Notes under the pieces: model-generated | Seen by the model: the letters and a program-made list of their open reading frames with translations, nothing else | The model's database searches: none | What the model was told of the DNA's origin: nothing | Part shown: piece after piece, positions 32,113-40,759 of the stretch | Position numbering within the stretch: position 1 is the stretch's first letter | Layout: each line of letters begins with the position of its first letter | Assembly (NCBI RefSeq): GCF_002198655.1 | Contig: NZ_MWLN01000172.1 | Span: 1-45,192 of the forward strand | Origin: Kineosporia sp. A_224 | Lineage (GTDB): Bacteria > Actinomycetota > Actinomycetes > Actinomycetales > Kineosporiaceae | Direction: 5' to 3' | Length of the DNA: 45,192 nt | Made by a program: the position numbers and the translations under genes

Positions 32113-33324
32113 ATGACCGAGGCCTACATCTACGACGCGCTGCGGACGCCGCGCGGCAAGGGCCGGGCGACCGGCTCCCTGCACGGGGTCAAGCCCGTGA
32201 CGCTCGTCGTCGGGCTCATCGACGCGCTGCGCGAGCGCAACCCGGGCCTGGACACCGACCGGCTGGACGACGTCCTGCTCGGTGTCGTGTCCCCGGTCGG
32301 TGACCAGGGCGCGGACATCGCCCGGACGGCGGGGATCGCCGCCGGGCTGCCCGACACCGTCGGCGGCGTGCAGCTCAACCGGTTCTGCGCCAGCGGGTTG
32401 GAGGCGGTCAACCTCGCCGCGCAGAAGGTCCGCTCGGGCTGGGACCACCTCGTCGTCGCCGGCGGCATCGAGTCGATGTCCCGGGTGCCGATCGGCTCCG
32501 ACGGCGGTGCCTGGGCGATGGACCCGGAGACGAACTACGACACCTCGTTCGTCCCGCAGGGCATCGGCGCCGACCTCATCGCGACCCTCGAGGGGTTCAC
32601 CCGCGACGACGTCGACCTCTACGCGCTCGGCTCCCAGGAGCGGGCCGCGAAGGCCTGGGCGGGCGGGCACTTCGCGCGCTCGGTCGTCCCGGTCCGCGAC
32701 CGCAACGGCCTGGAGATCCTCGCCCACGACGAGCACATGCGGCCCGAGACGACGATCGAGGGCCTCGGCAACCTGCCGCCCGCGTTCGCCGCGATGGGGG
32801 AGATGGGCGGCTTCGACGCCGTCGCGCTCCAGAAGTACCACTGGGTCGAGAAGATCGGCCACGTCCACACCGCGGGCAACTCCTCGGGCATCGTCGACGG
32901 CGCCGCGCTCGTCCTCGTCGGCAGCGAGCAGGTCGGCGCCGACCTCGGGCTCACCCCGCGGGCCCGCGTCGTCGCGACCGCCGTGAGCGGCGCCGACCCG
33001 ACGATCATGCTCACCGGCCCGACGCCCGCCAGTCGCAAGGCGCTCGCGACGGCCGGCCTCACGGTCGACGACATCGACCTCTTCGAGATCAACGAGGCGT
33101 TCGCGTCCGTCGTCCTGAAGTTCACCAAGGACCTCGGGCTCGACCCGGAGAAGGTCAACGTCAACGGCGGGGCCATCGCCATGGGCCACCCGCTCGGCGC
33201 GACGGGCGCGATGCTCGTCGGCACCGTCGTCGACGAGCTCGAGCGCCGGGACGCGCGCCGGGCCCTGGTCACCCTGTGCATCGGCGGCGGCATGGGCGTC
33301 GCCACCATCATCGAGAGGGTCTGA
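32113..33324 (+). CDS. fadA: Acetyl-CoA C-acyltransferase (3-ketoacyl-CoA thiolase)
   Basis: 403 aa, the usual thiolase length. Acyl-enzyme Cys in [23 protein letters not shown], catalytic His in [17 protein letters not shown], and the second catalytic Cys in LCIGGGMG. It cleaves 3-ketoacyl-CoA to acetyl-CoA or propionyl-CoA plus a shortened acyl-CoA. GGGAG lies 5-9 nt before the ATG, 33 bp after fadE. It forms the usual thiolase-FadB pair with the next gene. Confidence 0.95.
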   Translation: MTEAYIYDALRTPRGKGRATGSLHGVKPVTLVVGLIDALRERNPGLDTDRLDDVLLGVVSPVGDQGADIARTAGIAAGLPDTVGGVQLNRFCASGLEAVNLAAQKVRSGWDHLVVAGGIESMSRVPIGSDGGAWAMDPETNYDTSFVPQGIGADLIATLEGFTRDDVDLYALGSQERAAKAWAGGHFARSVVPVRDRNGLEILAHDEHMRPETTIEGLGNLPPAFAAMGEMGGFDAVALQKYHWVEKIGHVHTAGNSSGIVDGAALVLVGSEQVGADLGLTPRARVVATAVSGADPTIMLTGPTPASRKALATAGLTVDDIDLFEINEAFASVVLKFTKDLGLDPEKVNVNGGAIAMGHPLGATGAMLVGTVVDELERRDARRALVTLCIGGGMGVATIIERV

Positions 33325-33327
33325 GAC

Positions 33328-35562
33328 GTGACGCAGCACGACGGCTCCACCCACGGCAGCAGCCAGGACAGCCCCGCGATCCGCTGGGAGCAGGGTGAGG
33401 ACGGCGTCGTCGTCCTCACCCTCGACGACCCGGGCCAGTCCGCGAACACGATGAACGACACCTACCGCCGGTCGATGGCGGCCACGGTGGCCCGGCTCGA
33501 GGCCGGGCGCGACGGGATCACCGGCGTCGTCGTCACGAGCGCCAAGAAGACCTTCTTCGCCGGCGGAGACCTCAAGCTCATGGTCGGGGCGGGCCCGGCG
33601 GACGCCGCCGCGCTCACCGAGAGCGTCGACGCCATGAAGGCCGTGCTCCGCCGCCTCGAGCGGCTCGGGAAGCCCGTCGTCGCGGCGCTCAACGGGTCCG
33701 CGCTCGGCGGCGGCCTGGAGATCGCGCTCGCGTGCCACCACCGGGTCGCGCTCGACAACCCGAAGGCCCGGTTCGGCTTCCCCGAGGTGACCCTCGGGCT
33801 GCTGCCCGGCGCGGGCGGCGTGACCCGCACGGTGCGGATGTTCGGCATCGCGAACGCCCTCATGTCCGTCCTGCTCGAGGGCAAGCAGCTGCGGCCGGAG
33901 CAGGCGAAGGAGGTCGGGCTCGTCGACGAGGTCGTCGCGACGCCCGAGGAGATGATGGCCGCGGCCCGCGCGTGGATCGCGGCGAACCCGGCACCGTCCC
34001 AGCCCTGGGACGTCAAGGGCTTCCGGATCCCCGGCGGGACGCCGTCCACCCCCTCGTTCGCGGCGAACCTGCCCGCGTTCCCGGCGAACCTGCGCAAGCG
34101 GCTCAAGGGGGCGCCGATGCCGGCCCCGAAGGCGATCCTCGCCGCTGCCGTCGAGGGCGCCCAGGTCGACGTCGACACCGCGCTCGCCATCGAGACCCGC
34201 TACCTCGTCGAGCTGCTCTGCGGCCAGGTGTCGACGAACATGATCAAGGCGTTCTTCTTCTCGATGCAGTCGATCGCCGGCGGTGCGAGCCGGCCGAACG
34301 GCGTGCCGCAGCGCCCCGTCCGCAAGGTCGTCGTCCTCGGCGCCGGGATGATGGGCGCCGGGATCGCGTACGTGAGCGCCCAGGCCGGGATCGAGGTCGT
34401 CCTCAAGGACGTGACGCCCGAGTCCGCCGCGAAGGGCAAGGCCTACAGCGAGAAGCTCCTCGCCAAGGCGGTCCAGCGCGGCCGGACGACGCAGGAGGCG
34501 GCGGACGCCGTCCTCGCCCGGATCCACCCGACGGCCGACATGGCGGACGCCGCCGGCTGCGACCTCGTCGTCGAGGCCGTCTTCGAGGACCCGGCCCTGA
34601 AGAAGACCGTCCTCGCGGAGGTCGAGAAGGTCGTCGCCCCGGACGCGCTCATCGCCTCGAACACCTCGACGCTGCCCATCACGGACCTCGCGACCGGTGT
34701 CCAGCGGCAGGGCGACTTCATCGGGCTGCACTTCTTCTCGCCCGTCGACAAGATGCCGTTGCTCGAGATCGTCGTCGGGGCCTCGACCGGTGACGAGGCG
34801 CTCGCCCGCGCGTTCGACTACGCGCAGCAGATCCGCAAGACGCCGATCGTCGTCAACGACTCGCGCGGCTTCTTCACGAGCCGGGTCATAGGCCGCCTCA
34901 TGGACGAGGCGGTCGCGATGGTCGCCGAGGGCGTGCACCCGCAGTCGGTCGAGCAGGCGGCACTGCAGGCCGGCTACCCGACCGGGCCGCTCGCGCTCGC
35001 CGACGAGGTGAGCCTGACGCTCATGCAGCACATCCGGTCGCAGACCGAGAAGGCCGCTGCGGCAACGGGTTCCGCCGTCGCCGACAGCCCCTCGAAGGCC
35101 GTCGTCGACCGGCTCGTCGCGCTCGGCCGGCCCGGCCGCGCCGGGAGGGCCGGGTTCTACGAGTACGGCGAGGACGGCGCGCGGCTGCGGCTGTGGCCCG
35201 GGCTCTTCGCCGAGTTCGGCGCGAACGCGGGTGCACGGACGGCGGAGGAGGCGACGAACGGCGTGCCGTTCGGCGACCTCCAGGAGCGGATGCTCTTCGC
35301 CGAGGCCGTGGACGCCGTCCGGTGCCTCGACGAGGGCGTGCTCCGGACCAAGGAGGAGGGCGACATCGGGTCGATCCTCGGCATCGGCTTCCCGGCGTGG
35401 ACCGGCGGCGTCCTGCAGTACGTCGAGGGCTACGCCGGCGGCGTCGCCGGGTTCGTCGCCCGGGCCCGCGAGCTCAAGGCGGCGTACGGCGCGCGGTTCG
35501 CCCCGCCCGCCTCGCTCGTCGCCCGGGCGGAGCAGGAGTCCGTGGCAGCAGGTGTTGCGTGA
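33328..35562 (+). CDS. fadB: Multifunctional FadB/FadJ-type enoyl-CoA hydratase/3-hydroxyacyl-CoA dehydrogenase
   Basis: 744 aa. Crotonase domain (about 1-300: [14 protein letters not shown] oxyanion region, [20 protein letters not shown] and [20 protein letters not shown] with catalytic Glu residues), then NAD-binding [28 protein letters not shown], the catalytic His of [17 protein letters not shown], and the C-terminal 3HCDH domain pair ([22 protein letters not shown]). It hydrates enoyl-CoA and oxidises 3-hydroxyacyl-CoA. The GTG start is 3 bp after the fadA stop, so translation is coupled. Confidence 0.95.
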   Translation: MTQHDGSTHGSSQDSPAIRWEQGEDGVVVLTLDDPGQSANTMNDTYRRSMAATVARLEAGRDGITGVVVTSAKKTFFAGGDLKLMVGAGPADAAALTESVDAMKAVLRRLERLGKPVVAALNGSALGGGLEIALACHHRVALDNPKARFGFPEVTLGLLPGAGGVTRTVRMFGIANALMSVLLEGKQLRPEQAKEVGLVDEVVATPEEMMAAARAWIAANPAPSQPWDVKGFRIPGGTPSTPSFAANLPAFPANLRKRLKGAPMPAPKAILAAAVEGAQVDVDTALAIETRYLVELLCGQVSTNMIKAFFFSMQSIAGGASRPNGVPQRPVRKVVVLGAGMMGAGIAYVSAQAGIEVVLKDVTPESAAKGKAYSEKLLAKAVQRGRTTQEAADAVLARIHPTADMADAAGCDLVVEAVFEDPALKKTVLAEVEKVVAPDALIASNTSTLPITDLATGVQRQGDFIGLHFFSPVDKMPLLEIVVGASTGDEALARAFDYAQQIRKTPIVVNDSRGFFTSRVIGRLMDEAVAMVAEGVHPQSVEQAALQAGYPTGPLALADEVSLTLMQHIRSQTEKAAAATGSAVADSPSKAVVDRLVALGRPGRAGRAGFYEYGEDGARLRLWPGLFAEFGANAGARTAEEATNGVPFGDLQERMLFAEAVDAVRCLDEGVLRTKEEGDIGSILGIGFPAWTGGVLQYVEGYAGGVAGFVARARELKAAYGARFAPPASLVARAEQESVAAGVA

Positions 35563-36683
35563 CCTCTGACGACACACCCGGTGCGGGCGGCCCGCCGGCC
35601 GGCGGGCCGCTCGCCGGGCTCCGGGTCGTCGAGCTCGCCGGGATCGGTCCGGCGCCGTTCGGCTGCATGGTCCTGGGGGACCTCGGCGCGGACGTCGTCC
35701 GGGTCGACCGGGCGGGCGGCACGTTCCTGCCGGACCCGTTCGGGCGCAACCGGCGCCGGACGGAGGTCGACCTCAAGTCGCCGGCCGGGGCGGCCGCCGT
35801 CCTCGACCTCGCGGCGGCGGCCGACGTCCTCGTCGACCCGTTCCGGCCGGGCGTCGCCGAGCGGCTCGGCATCGGCCCGCAGCAGTGCCTGGCCCGCAAC
35901 CCCGGGCTCGTCTACGCCCGGATGACCGGCTGGGGCCAGGACGGCCCGCTCGCCCCGCGGGCCGGGCACGACATCGACTACATCGCCCTCGCCGGTGCGC
36001 TCGAGCCGTTGCGTCGCAACGGCTCCGCGCCGCAGGCGCCGATCAACCTCGTCGGCGACTTCGGCGGCGGCGGGATGCTCCTCGTCGTCGGGGTGCTCGC
36101 CGCCCTGCACGAGCGCAGCGTCTCCGGCCGCGGCCAGGTCGTCGACGCGGCGATGGTCGACGGTGCGTCGCTGCTCATGACGTTCGTCCACGGCCTGCGC
36201 GCCGCCGGCTTCTGGAGCCGGCCGCCGGGGGAGAACCTCCTCGACGGCGGCGTCCCCTGGTACGACACGTACGCGACGTCGGACGGCGGCTGGGTCGCCG
36301 TCGGCGCCCTCGAACCGCAGTTCTTCGCGCTGCTCATGACGACGCTCGGGCTCGACGGCGAGGGCCTGACCCAGTCCGACCCGAAGACCTGGCCCGCGAT
36401 GCGCGCCCGGTTCACCGAGGTCTTCGCGAGCCGCTCCCGCGACGAGTGGGCCGACGTCTTCGCCGGCAGCGACGCGTGCGTGAGCCCGGTCCTCACGCCG
36501 TGGGAGGCGCGGTCCCACCCGCACCACGTCGCCCGCGACGCGTTCGTCGACCTCGACGGCGTCGTCCAGCCCGCACCGGCCCCGCGCTTCGACCGCACCC
36601 CCGCACCGTCACCCGTGCCGCCGTCCAAGACCCCGCACGTCGACGCCGCCGACGTCGTCGCCGAGTGGTCCCGCACGACCTGA
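35559..36683 (+). CDS. Alpha-methylacyl-CoA racemase (CaiB/BaiF family)
   Basis: 374 aa. The CoA-transferase family III fold is clear, and three residues align with the catalytic set of Mycobacterium tuberculosis MCR: His137 (RAGHDIDYIALAG), Asp167 (NLVGDFGGGG) and Glu252 (GALEPQFF) stand at the same mutual distances as His126, Asp156 and Glu241. It should therefore epimerise 2-methylacyl-CoA esters, needed because FadE-type enzymes accept only the S form. GTG overlaps the fadB TGA (GTGA). Its presence in the operon suggests that the substrate is methyl-branched (isoprenoid or sterol-side-chain-like). Confidence 0.9.
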   Translation: MTSDDTPGAGGPPAGGPLAGLRVVELAGIGPAPFGCMVLGDLGADVVRVDRAGGTFLPDPFGRNRRRTEVDLKSPAGAAAVLDLAAAADVLVDPFRPGVAERLGIGPQQCLARNPGLVYARMTGWGQDGPLAPRAGHDIDYIALAGALEPLRRNGSAPQAPINLVGDFGGGGMLLVVGVLAALHERSVSGRGQVVDAAMVDGASLLMTFVHGLRAAGFWSRPPGENLLDGGVPWYDTYATSDGGWVAVGALEPQFFALLMTTLGLDGEGLTQSDPKTWPAMRARFTEVFASRSRDEWADVFAGSDACVSPVLTPWEARSHPHHVARDAFVDLDGVVQPAPAPRFDRTPAPSPVPPSKTPHVDAADVVAEWSRTT

Positions 36684-36697
36684 CGCCGCTCCGCCCC

Positions 36698-37396
36698 TCA
36701 GCCCGCGATCTTCGCCAGGATCGCCGCGACCTGCGCCGGCATCGACGCGAACGGCGAGTGCGACGACTCGAGCGTGTGCACGGTCCCGGCGCGCGCCGAC
36801 ATCGCCTGCTGGGCCGGGTAGGGGATCGCCTGGTCCTGGGTGCAGGCGACGTAGGTGCTCGGGACCTCGTGCCAGGCCGCCCCGGTCTGCGGCGCCATGA
36901 ACGCCGCGATCGACTGCGGCCGCAGCCGGCCGAGCCAGTCCGCCGCGAGCGCGGGGTCGACGTCCGCGTACGCGACCTGGACGCCGACCGCCGGGTCGAC
37001 GGTGATCGTCCCGTCCGCCTCGTCGACGACGAACCACGGGGGCGCCTGCCCGCCGACGGCCTGGAAGAGCGACTCCCCGGTGTCGAGCATGAACGCGCAC
37101 AGGTAGACGAGGTGGGCGACGTCGGAGCGGCCCGCGGCGGCCTCGCTGACGACGACGCCGCCGTACGAGTGCCCGAGCAGCACCGTCGGGCCGGGGCGGG
37201 CATCGAGCGCGGCCCGGACGACGGCGACGTCGTCCGCGAGGGTCCCGTGGTCGCCGGCGCTCGGCAGGTCGACCGTCGCGACGTCGAGCCCGGCCGCGGC
37301 CAGGTGGGGGAGCAGCGGCTCCCAGCACCAGCTGCCGTGCCAGGCGCCGTGGACGAGCAGGACGTTGCGGGTCTGGGTCTCGTCGGACGACGTCAT
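36698..37396 (-). CDS. Alpha/beta hydrolase (salicylate-esterase/MES-like)
   Basis: 232 aa. VLLVHGAWHGSWCWEPLLPH carries the oxyanion strand, VLLGHSYGGVVVSEAA the nucleophile Ser, VACTQDQAIPY the acid Asp and LESSHSPFASMP the base His. The HGAWHGSWCW start is typical of the plant-methylesterase-like group widespread in actinobacteria. GGGAGG precedes the ATG at 37396 by about 6 nt. It converges with the racemase gene (14-bp gap) and has no palindromic operator, so it is probably not part of the TetR regulon. Substrate unknown. Confidence 0.88.
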   Translation of the reverse strand: MTSSDETQTRNVLLVHGAWHGSWCWEPLLPHLAAAGLDVATVDLPSAGDHGTLADDVAVVRAALDARPGPTVLLGHSYGGVVVSEAAAGRSDVAHLVYLCAFMLDTGESLFQAVGGQAPPWFVVDEADGTITVDPAVGVQVAYADVDPALAADWLGRLRPQSIAAFMAPQTGAAWHEVPSTYVACTQDQAIPYPAQQAMSARAGTVHTLESSHSPFASMPAQVAAILAKIAG

Positions 37397-37479
37397 GACG
37401 TGCCTCCCGGTGGACGGGGCCGCGCCGTCGCGACCCACGGGTCCGCGGATCGTGCCACGGACCATGAGCGAGACGCAAT

Positions 37480-37560
37480 GACTCTGTAGTGCGTGGTGGC
37501 GCGCTGCGCCGTCCGGGTGACGCCGGCGGCACGGCGCCGGTCACCGACCGCTACAGAGTC
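37480..37560. repeat. 81-bp inverted-repeat element between divergent genes
   Basis: Arms GACTCTGTAG (37480-37489) and CTACAGAGTC (37551-37560) are perfect. The interior is itself paired: GGCGC/GCGCC near 37498-37510 and GGTGAC (37516-37521) with GTCACC (37540-37545). The whole lies between the hydrolase and GGDEF genes, outside any ORF. It could be a structured RNA, a protein-binding site or a small dispersed palindrome. Confidence 0.6.
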
Positions 37561-37605
37561 CGCCCGGAACGCCCGATAACCCCACCCGACGGGTGAAGGA
37601 GGGGC

Positions 37606-39048
37606 ATGAGCGAGGGTGCACGCGTGGACGTCGGACCGACCGTCCCGCAGCTCGAGACCGTGCTCACGCAGGCGTGGCACGCCGCCGCCGAACGGGGCGG
37701 CGCCGCCGTCGCGCTCGCCGGCCGGCTGGGTCCCGCCGCGGAGCCGACGGCCGAGCACGAGACCCGGGACGTCCGCGTCGTCTGGGCCAACCCGGCCGCC
37801 CTCGAGCTCCTGGGCCTCGGGCAGGGTGAGCTCGACGACGTCCTCCTCCTCGACGCCGCGCCCCGGCACCAGCGCGGCCAGGCGTGGCCTCTCGTCGCCG
37901 CGTCGCTGCTGCGCGGCACCGGCGGCCAGGGCATCGGCGTCGTCCGCCGCCCCGACGAGTCGACCCGGCGGGTCCAGGTCCAGGTCGTCCCGCTCCAGGG
38001 CGGCTGGCTCGTGACGCTCACGGCCCACGTCGACGACGCGAAGGCCGCGCGGACGGCGGCCGCCGAGGCCGACCACCGCTTCCGGGCGCTGGCCGAGCAC
38101 GCCCCGGTCGGGATCTTCCTCTCCGAGGCCGGGCTGCGCCTGGGCTACGTCAACGGTCCGTTCGCCGAGCTGCTCGGCACCGACACCGGTGCCCTCACCG
38201 GCACGGCCTGGGTCGACGCGATCCACCCCGACGACCGGACCGAGCTCCTCGAGGCGGTCCACGCCGTCCTCGCCGGCCAGGAGCGCGACCTGCGGGTCCG
38301 GCTCGCCGCGCCGGTCACCTCCCGGGTGCCGCAGCCGAACGACGGCCCGGACGACGCCGCACCGGGCACGGCCCCCGCCCGGTCCTCCCAGCGCTGGCTG
38401 CACCTGCGCCTGGCCCCCACGACGACCCCGTCGCGGGCCTCCGGCTTCGTCGGCACCGCCGAGGACGTCACGGTCCGCCGGGCCTGGGAGGAGCAGATGT
38501 CCTACCAGGCGCATCACGACCCGCTCACCGGGCTGGTCAACCGGCGCCGCCTCGTCGCCGTCCTCACCGAGCTGCTCTCGAGCCGGCGCGGCCACGACCG
38601 GGCGTTCGCCGTCCTGTTCTTCGACCTCGACGGCTTCAAGGAGGTCAACGACACGTACGGCCACGAGGCCGGCGACCGGGTCCTCATCGAGGTCGCCCGG
38701 CGGATGCAGCGCACGGCCCGCGACCAGGACGTCATCGCCCGGATCGCGGGCGACGAGTTCGTCGTCGTCCTGCGCCACGTCGGCAGCCCCGAGGAGGCGG
38801 AGGCCACCGGACGGCGGCACCTCGCCGCGCTCGCGGGCCCGCTCAAGGTGTCCGGCCGCGAGGTGCTCCTGTCGGCGAGCCTCGGGATCGCGATGCCCTC
38901 GCAGGTCGACACCCCCGAGACGCTGCTGCGCGCGGCGGACCGGGTCATGTACGACGCCAAGGCCGCCGGCTCGGGCGGGTACCGGATGGCGCACGCCACC
39001 ACCGGACGCCCCGACGCGGCCGACGACGCCGAAGGGAGCACGCTGTGA
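37606..39048 (+). CDS. PAS-GGDEF diguanylate cyclase (AGDEF variant)
   Basis: 480 aa. Two PAS-like regions (about 10-145 and 155-292; the second begins RFRALAEHAPVGIFLSEAGL) precede a GGDEF domain (about 298-465: DPLTGLVNRRRL, FFDLDGFKEVNDTYGHEAGD, ARIAGDEFVVVLR). The active-site loop is AGDEF (381-385), a variant known to be active in other cyclases. The product-inhibition I-site RDQD (372-375) is correctly placed 5 residues before it. No membrane helix, so it is a cytosolic c-di-GMP synthase with a small-ligand or redox sensor. GAAGGAGGGG lies just before the ATG. Confidence 0.92.
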   Translation: MSEGARVDVGPTVPQLETVLTQAWHAAAERGGAAVALAGRLGPAAEPTAEHETRDVRVVWANPAALELLGLGQGELDDVLLLDAAPRHQRGQAWPLVAASLLRGTGGQGIGVVRRPDESTRRVQVQVVPLQGGWLVTLTAHVDDAKAARTAAAEADHRFRALAEHAPVGIFLSEAGLRLGYVNGPFAELLGTDTGALTGTAWVDAIHPDDRTELLEAVHAVLAGQERDLRVRLAAPVTSRVPQPNDGPDDAAPGTAPARSSQRWLHLRLAPTTTPSRASGFVGTAEDVTVRRAWEEQMSYQAHHDPLTGLVNRRRLVAVLTELLSSRRGHDRAFAVLFFDLDGFKEVNDTYGHEAGDRVLIEVARRMQRTARDQDVIARIAGDEFVVVLRHVGSPEEAEATGRRHLAALAGPLKVSGREVLLSASLGIAMPSQVDTPETLLRAADRVMYDAKAAGSGGYRMAHATTGRPDAADDAEGSTL

Positions 39049-39866
39049 CCGTCGACGCCGTCGACACCCTCCTCGCGCGCCACGAGCAGCTGCCCGCCCG
39101 GGCCCAGGCTGCCGCGCGCGTGCTCCAGCTCTGCGACGACCCCGACACCTCGGCCCAGCAGCTCGCGCGGGCGATCGGCACCGACCCGGTCTTCGCCGCG
39201 AAGGTGCTGCGGGTCGCGAACTCCAGCTACTACGGGCTGTCCGGCCGGGTGAGCACGCTGCCCTTCGCCGTCTCGGTCGTCGGCTTCCAGACCGTGCGCA
39301 GCCTCGCGGTCGTCGCCGCGGCCGGGCTCGACGACCCGGACGCCACCCCGCACGGCTTCTGGGAGGGCGCGGCGCTCGCCGCCACCGCCGCGGAGGTCTT
39401 CGCACCGCTGCTCGAGGCGGACACCGGCGACGCCTTCTCCCTCGGCCTGCTGCACACGCTCGGCTCGGCGCTGCTCCACCAGCACCGCCCGCTCGGCCTG
39501 GTGTGCCTGCCGCAGCCGGACGACGTCGCGGCGCTCGCCGACGCCGAGGTCGCCGCCTACGGGACGACGCACGAGGTCGTCGGGGCGCGGGTGCTGTCCC
39601 TGTGGCACTTCCCGGACCGGGTCTGCACGCTCATCGCCCGCCACCACGACGCGCTGCTGCCCGACGCCGCGCCCCTGGAGCGGACCCTGCACGCGGCCCG
39701 CGCGGTCGCCGACAAGCTTCTGCGCGACGTCGCGCCCGACGTCACCGACCCGTCGATCGCCTGGCTCACCGACGGTCTCGTCACGCCCGACGAGCTGCCG
39801 GCGCTCTACGAGCGGGTCAGCAGCCGGGCCGCCGCCCTCCTCGACGGGCTCCAGACCCGCCGCTGA
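39045..39866 (+). CDS. HDOD-domain signalling protein
   Basis: 273 aa. HDOD pattern over about 10-210: LPARAQAAARVLQLCDDPDT, AQQLARAIGTDPVFAAKVLR, VANSSYYGLSGRVSTLPFAV and VVGFQTVRSLAVVAA, then HTLGSALLHQHRP and VVGARVLSLWHFP. Metal ligands of true HD phosphodiesterases are not conserved as a set, as usual for HDOD, so it is likely a binding or scaffold protein. The GTG overlaps the cyclase TGA (GTGA): the pair is one c-di-GMP-related unit. Confidence 0.9.
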   Translation: MTVDAVDTLLARHEQLPARAQAAARVLQLCDDPDTSAQQLARAIGTDPVFAAKVLRVANSSYYGLSGRVSTLPFAVSVVGFQTVRSLAVVAAAGLDDPDATPHGFWEGAALAATAAEVFAPLLEADTGDAFSLGLLHTLGSALLHQHRPLGLVCLPQPDDVAALADAEVAAYGTTHEVVGARVLSLWHFPDRVCTLIARHHDALLPDAAPLERTLHAARAVADKLLRDVAPDVTDPSIAWLTDGLVTPDELPALYERVSSRAAALLDGLQTRR

Positions 39867-39926
39867 CCCGCCGCTGACCCCGGCCCTGCCCGGCGCCGTC
39901 CTCGGCACGGCCTAGCCTTGCCGCCC

Positions 39927-40679
39927 ATGGGGTCCGCGAGAGCTGTGCGCCCGCCGGGCGTGCCCGCGCGGCTCGCCGCGGCGGTGCTCGTCGTCGCCTG
40001 CATCGGCGGCTGCGGCGCCGTCACCGACCGCCTGCCGTGGCGCGCCTCGGCCGGCAGCAGCGGACCCGCGGCCGCGGGCGGGGCGGACGGCGTCCCCGCG
40101 GCCCCCGGGACCGCGCTCGCCGCCCTCGACGCCCTGCCCGTCGCACCGTTCCGTCTCGTCGACGGCTACGACCGCGACGCCTTCGGGCAGCGCTGGGCGG
40201 ACGTCGACCGCAACGGCTGCGACACCCGCAACGACGTCCTGCGCCGCGACCTCGCGCAGGTCGGCCTCGACCCGCGGACCCGGGGCTGCGTCGTCCGCAC
40301 CGGCCGGCTCACCGACCCGTACACGGGCGAGACGGTGGCGTTCGTCCGCGGCCCGCAGACGTCCCCGCTCGTCGAGATCGACCACGTCGTCGCACTCGCC
40401 GCCGCCTGGCGCACCGGCGCGTGGGACTGGCCGCCCCCGCGGCGTGAGGAGTTCGCCAACGACCCGCTCAACCTGCTCGCGACGAGCCGCGCCTCGAACC
40501 AGGGCAAGGCCGCCCTGGACGCCGCGGGCTGGCTGCCGCCGCGTGCGGCGTCCCGCTGCCCGTTCGTCGCCCGCCAGGTCGCCGTGAAGCGCCGCTGGGG
40601 CCTGACGGTCACCCCGCCGGAGCGGACGGCGATGCGGCGCGTCCTCGCGACCTGCCCGGGTGTACCTCTGCCCGGCTGA
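39927..40679 (+). CDS. Secreted HNH-type nuclease lipoprotein (DUF1524/GmrSD_C-like)
   Basis: 250 aa. The signal peptide has a lipobox-like IGGC (about residues 26-29), so it is probably a lipid-anchored surface protein. The catalytic domain shows VDRNGCDTRNDVLRRDL, VEIDHVVALAAAWRTGAW (the DH pair) and ANDPLNLLATSRASNQGKAA (Asn and His/Lys positions), as in actinobacterial extracellular nucleases. TAGCCT (39913-39918) stands 8 nt before the ATG, suggesting a leaderless mRNA. The likely role is nutrient DNA scavenging or clearing extracellular DNA. Confidence 0.87.
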   Translation: MGSARAVRPPGVPARLAAAVLVVACIGGCGAVTDRLPWRASAGSSGPAAAGGADGVPAAPGTALAALDALPVAPFRLVDGYDRDAFGQRWADVDRNGCDTRNDVLRRDLAQVGLDPRTRGCVVRTGRLTDPYTGETVAFVRGPQTSPLVEIDHVVALAAAWRTGAWDWPPPRREEFANDPLNLLATSRASNQGKAALDAAGWLPPRAASRCPFVARQVAVKRRWGLTVTPPERTAMRRVLATCPGVPLPG

Positions 40680-40680
40680 C

Positions 40681-40729
40681 CGGGTGGGACCGGCCCGATG
40701 AGTCCGGCCGCCGCGTAGGGTCCCACCCG
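40681..40729 (+). terminator. Hairpin between nuclease and RibD/DHFR-like genes
   Basis: 11-bp perfect inverted repeat CGGGTGGGACC (40681-40691) with GGTCCCACCCG (40719-40729), starting 1 bp after the stop codon. TAGGGT within the 3' arm (40716-40721) might also be a -10 for the next gene. Confidence 0.5.
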
Positions 40730-40759
40730 CAGACGACGTCGACACCGCAGGAGGAACGT

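Noticed and set aside
30769-35577. A 1602-codon open frame on the minus strand opposite the fadE-fadB operon, and similar very long frames (9448-13590, 4161-6998)
   Set aside because: They are antisense to clear enzymes, are low-complexity Arg/Ala/Gly/Asp-rich, and arise because stop codons are rare in this base composition.
21061-37396. Complete sterol-degradation cluster
   Set aside because: A cholesterol-oxidase-like GMC protein and racemase are present, but no KstD, KshA/KshB, HsaC or Mce genes occur in the window, so sterol is only one of several possible substrates.
37480-37560. tRNA gene or integron attC site
   Set aside because: No acceptor, anticodon or T-loop consensus and no attC core sites; the fold is only a nested inverted repeat.
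39861-39885. Two tandem copies of CCGCTGACCCG-like sequence after the HDOD gene
   Set aside because: Just two copies that include the stop codon; consistent with chance in GC-rich DNA.
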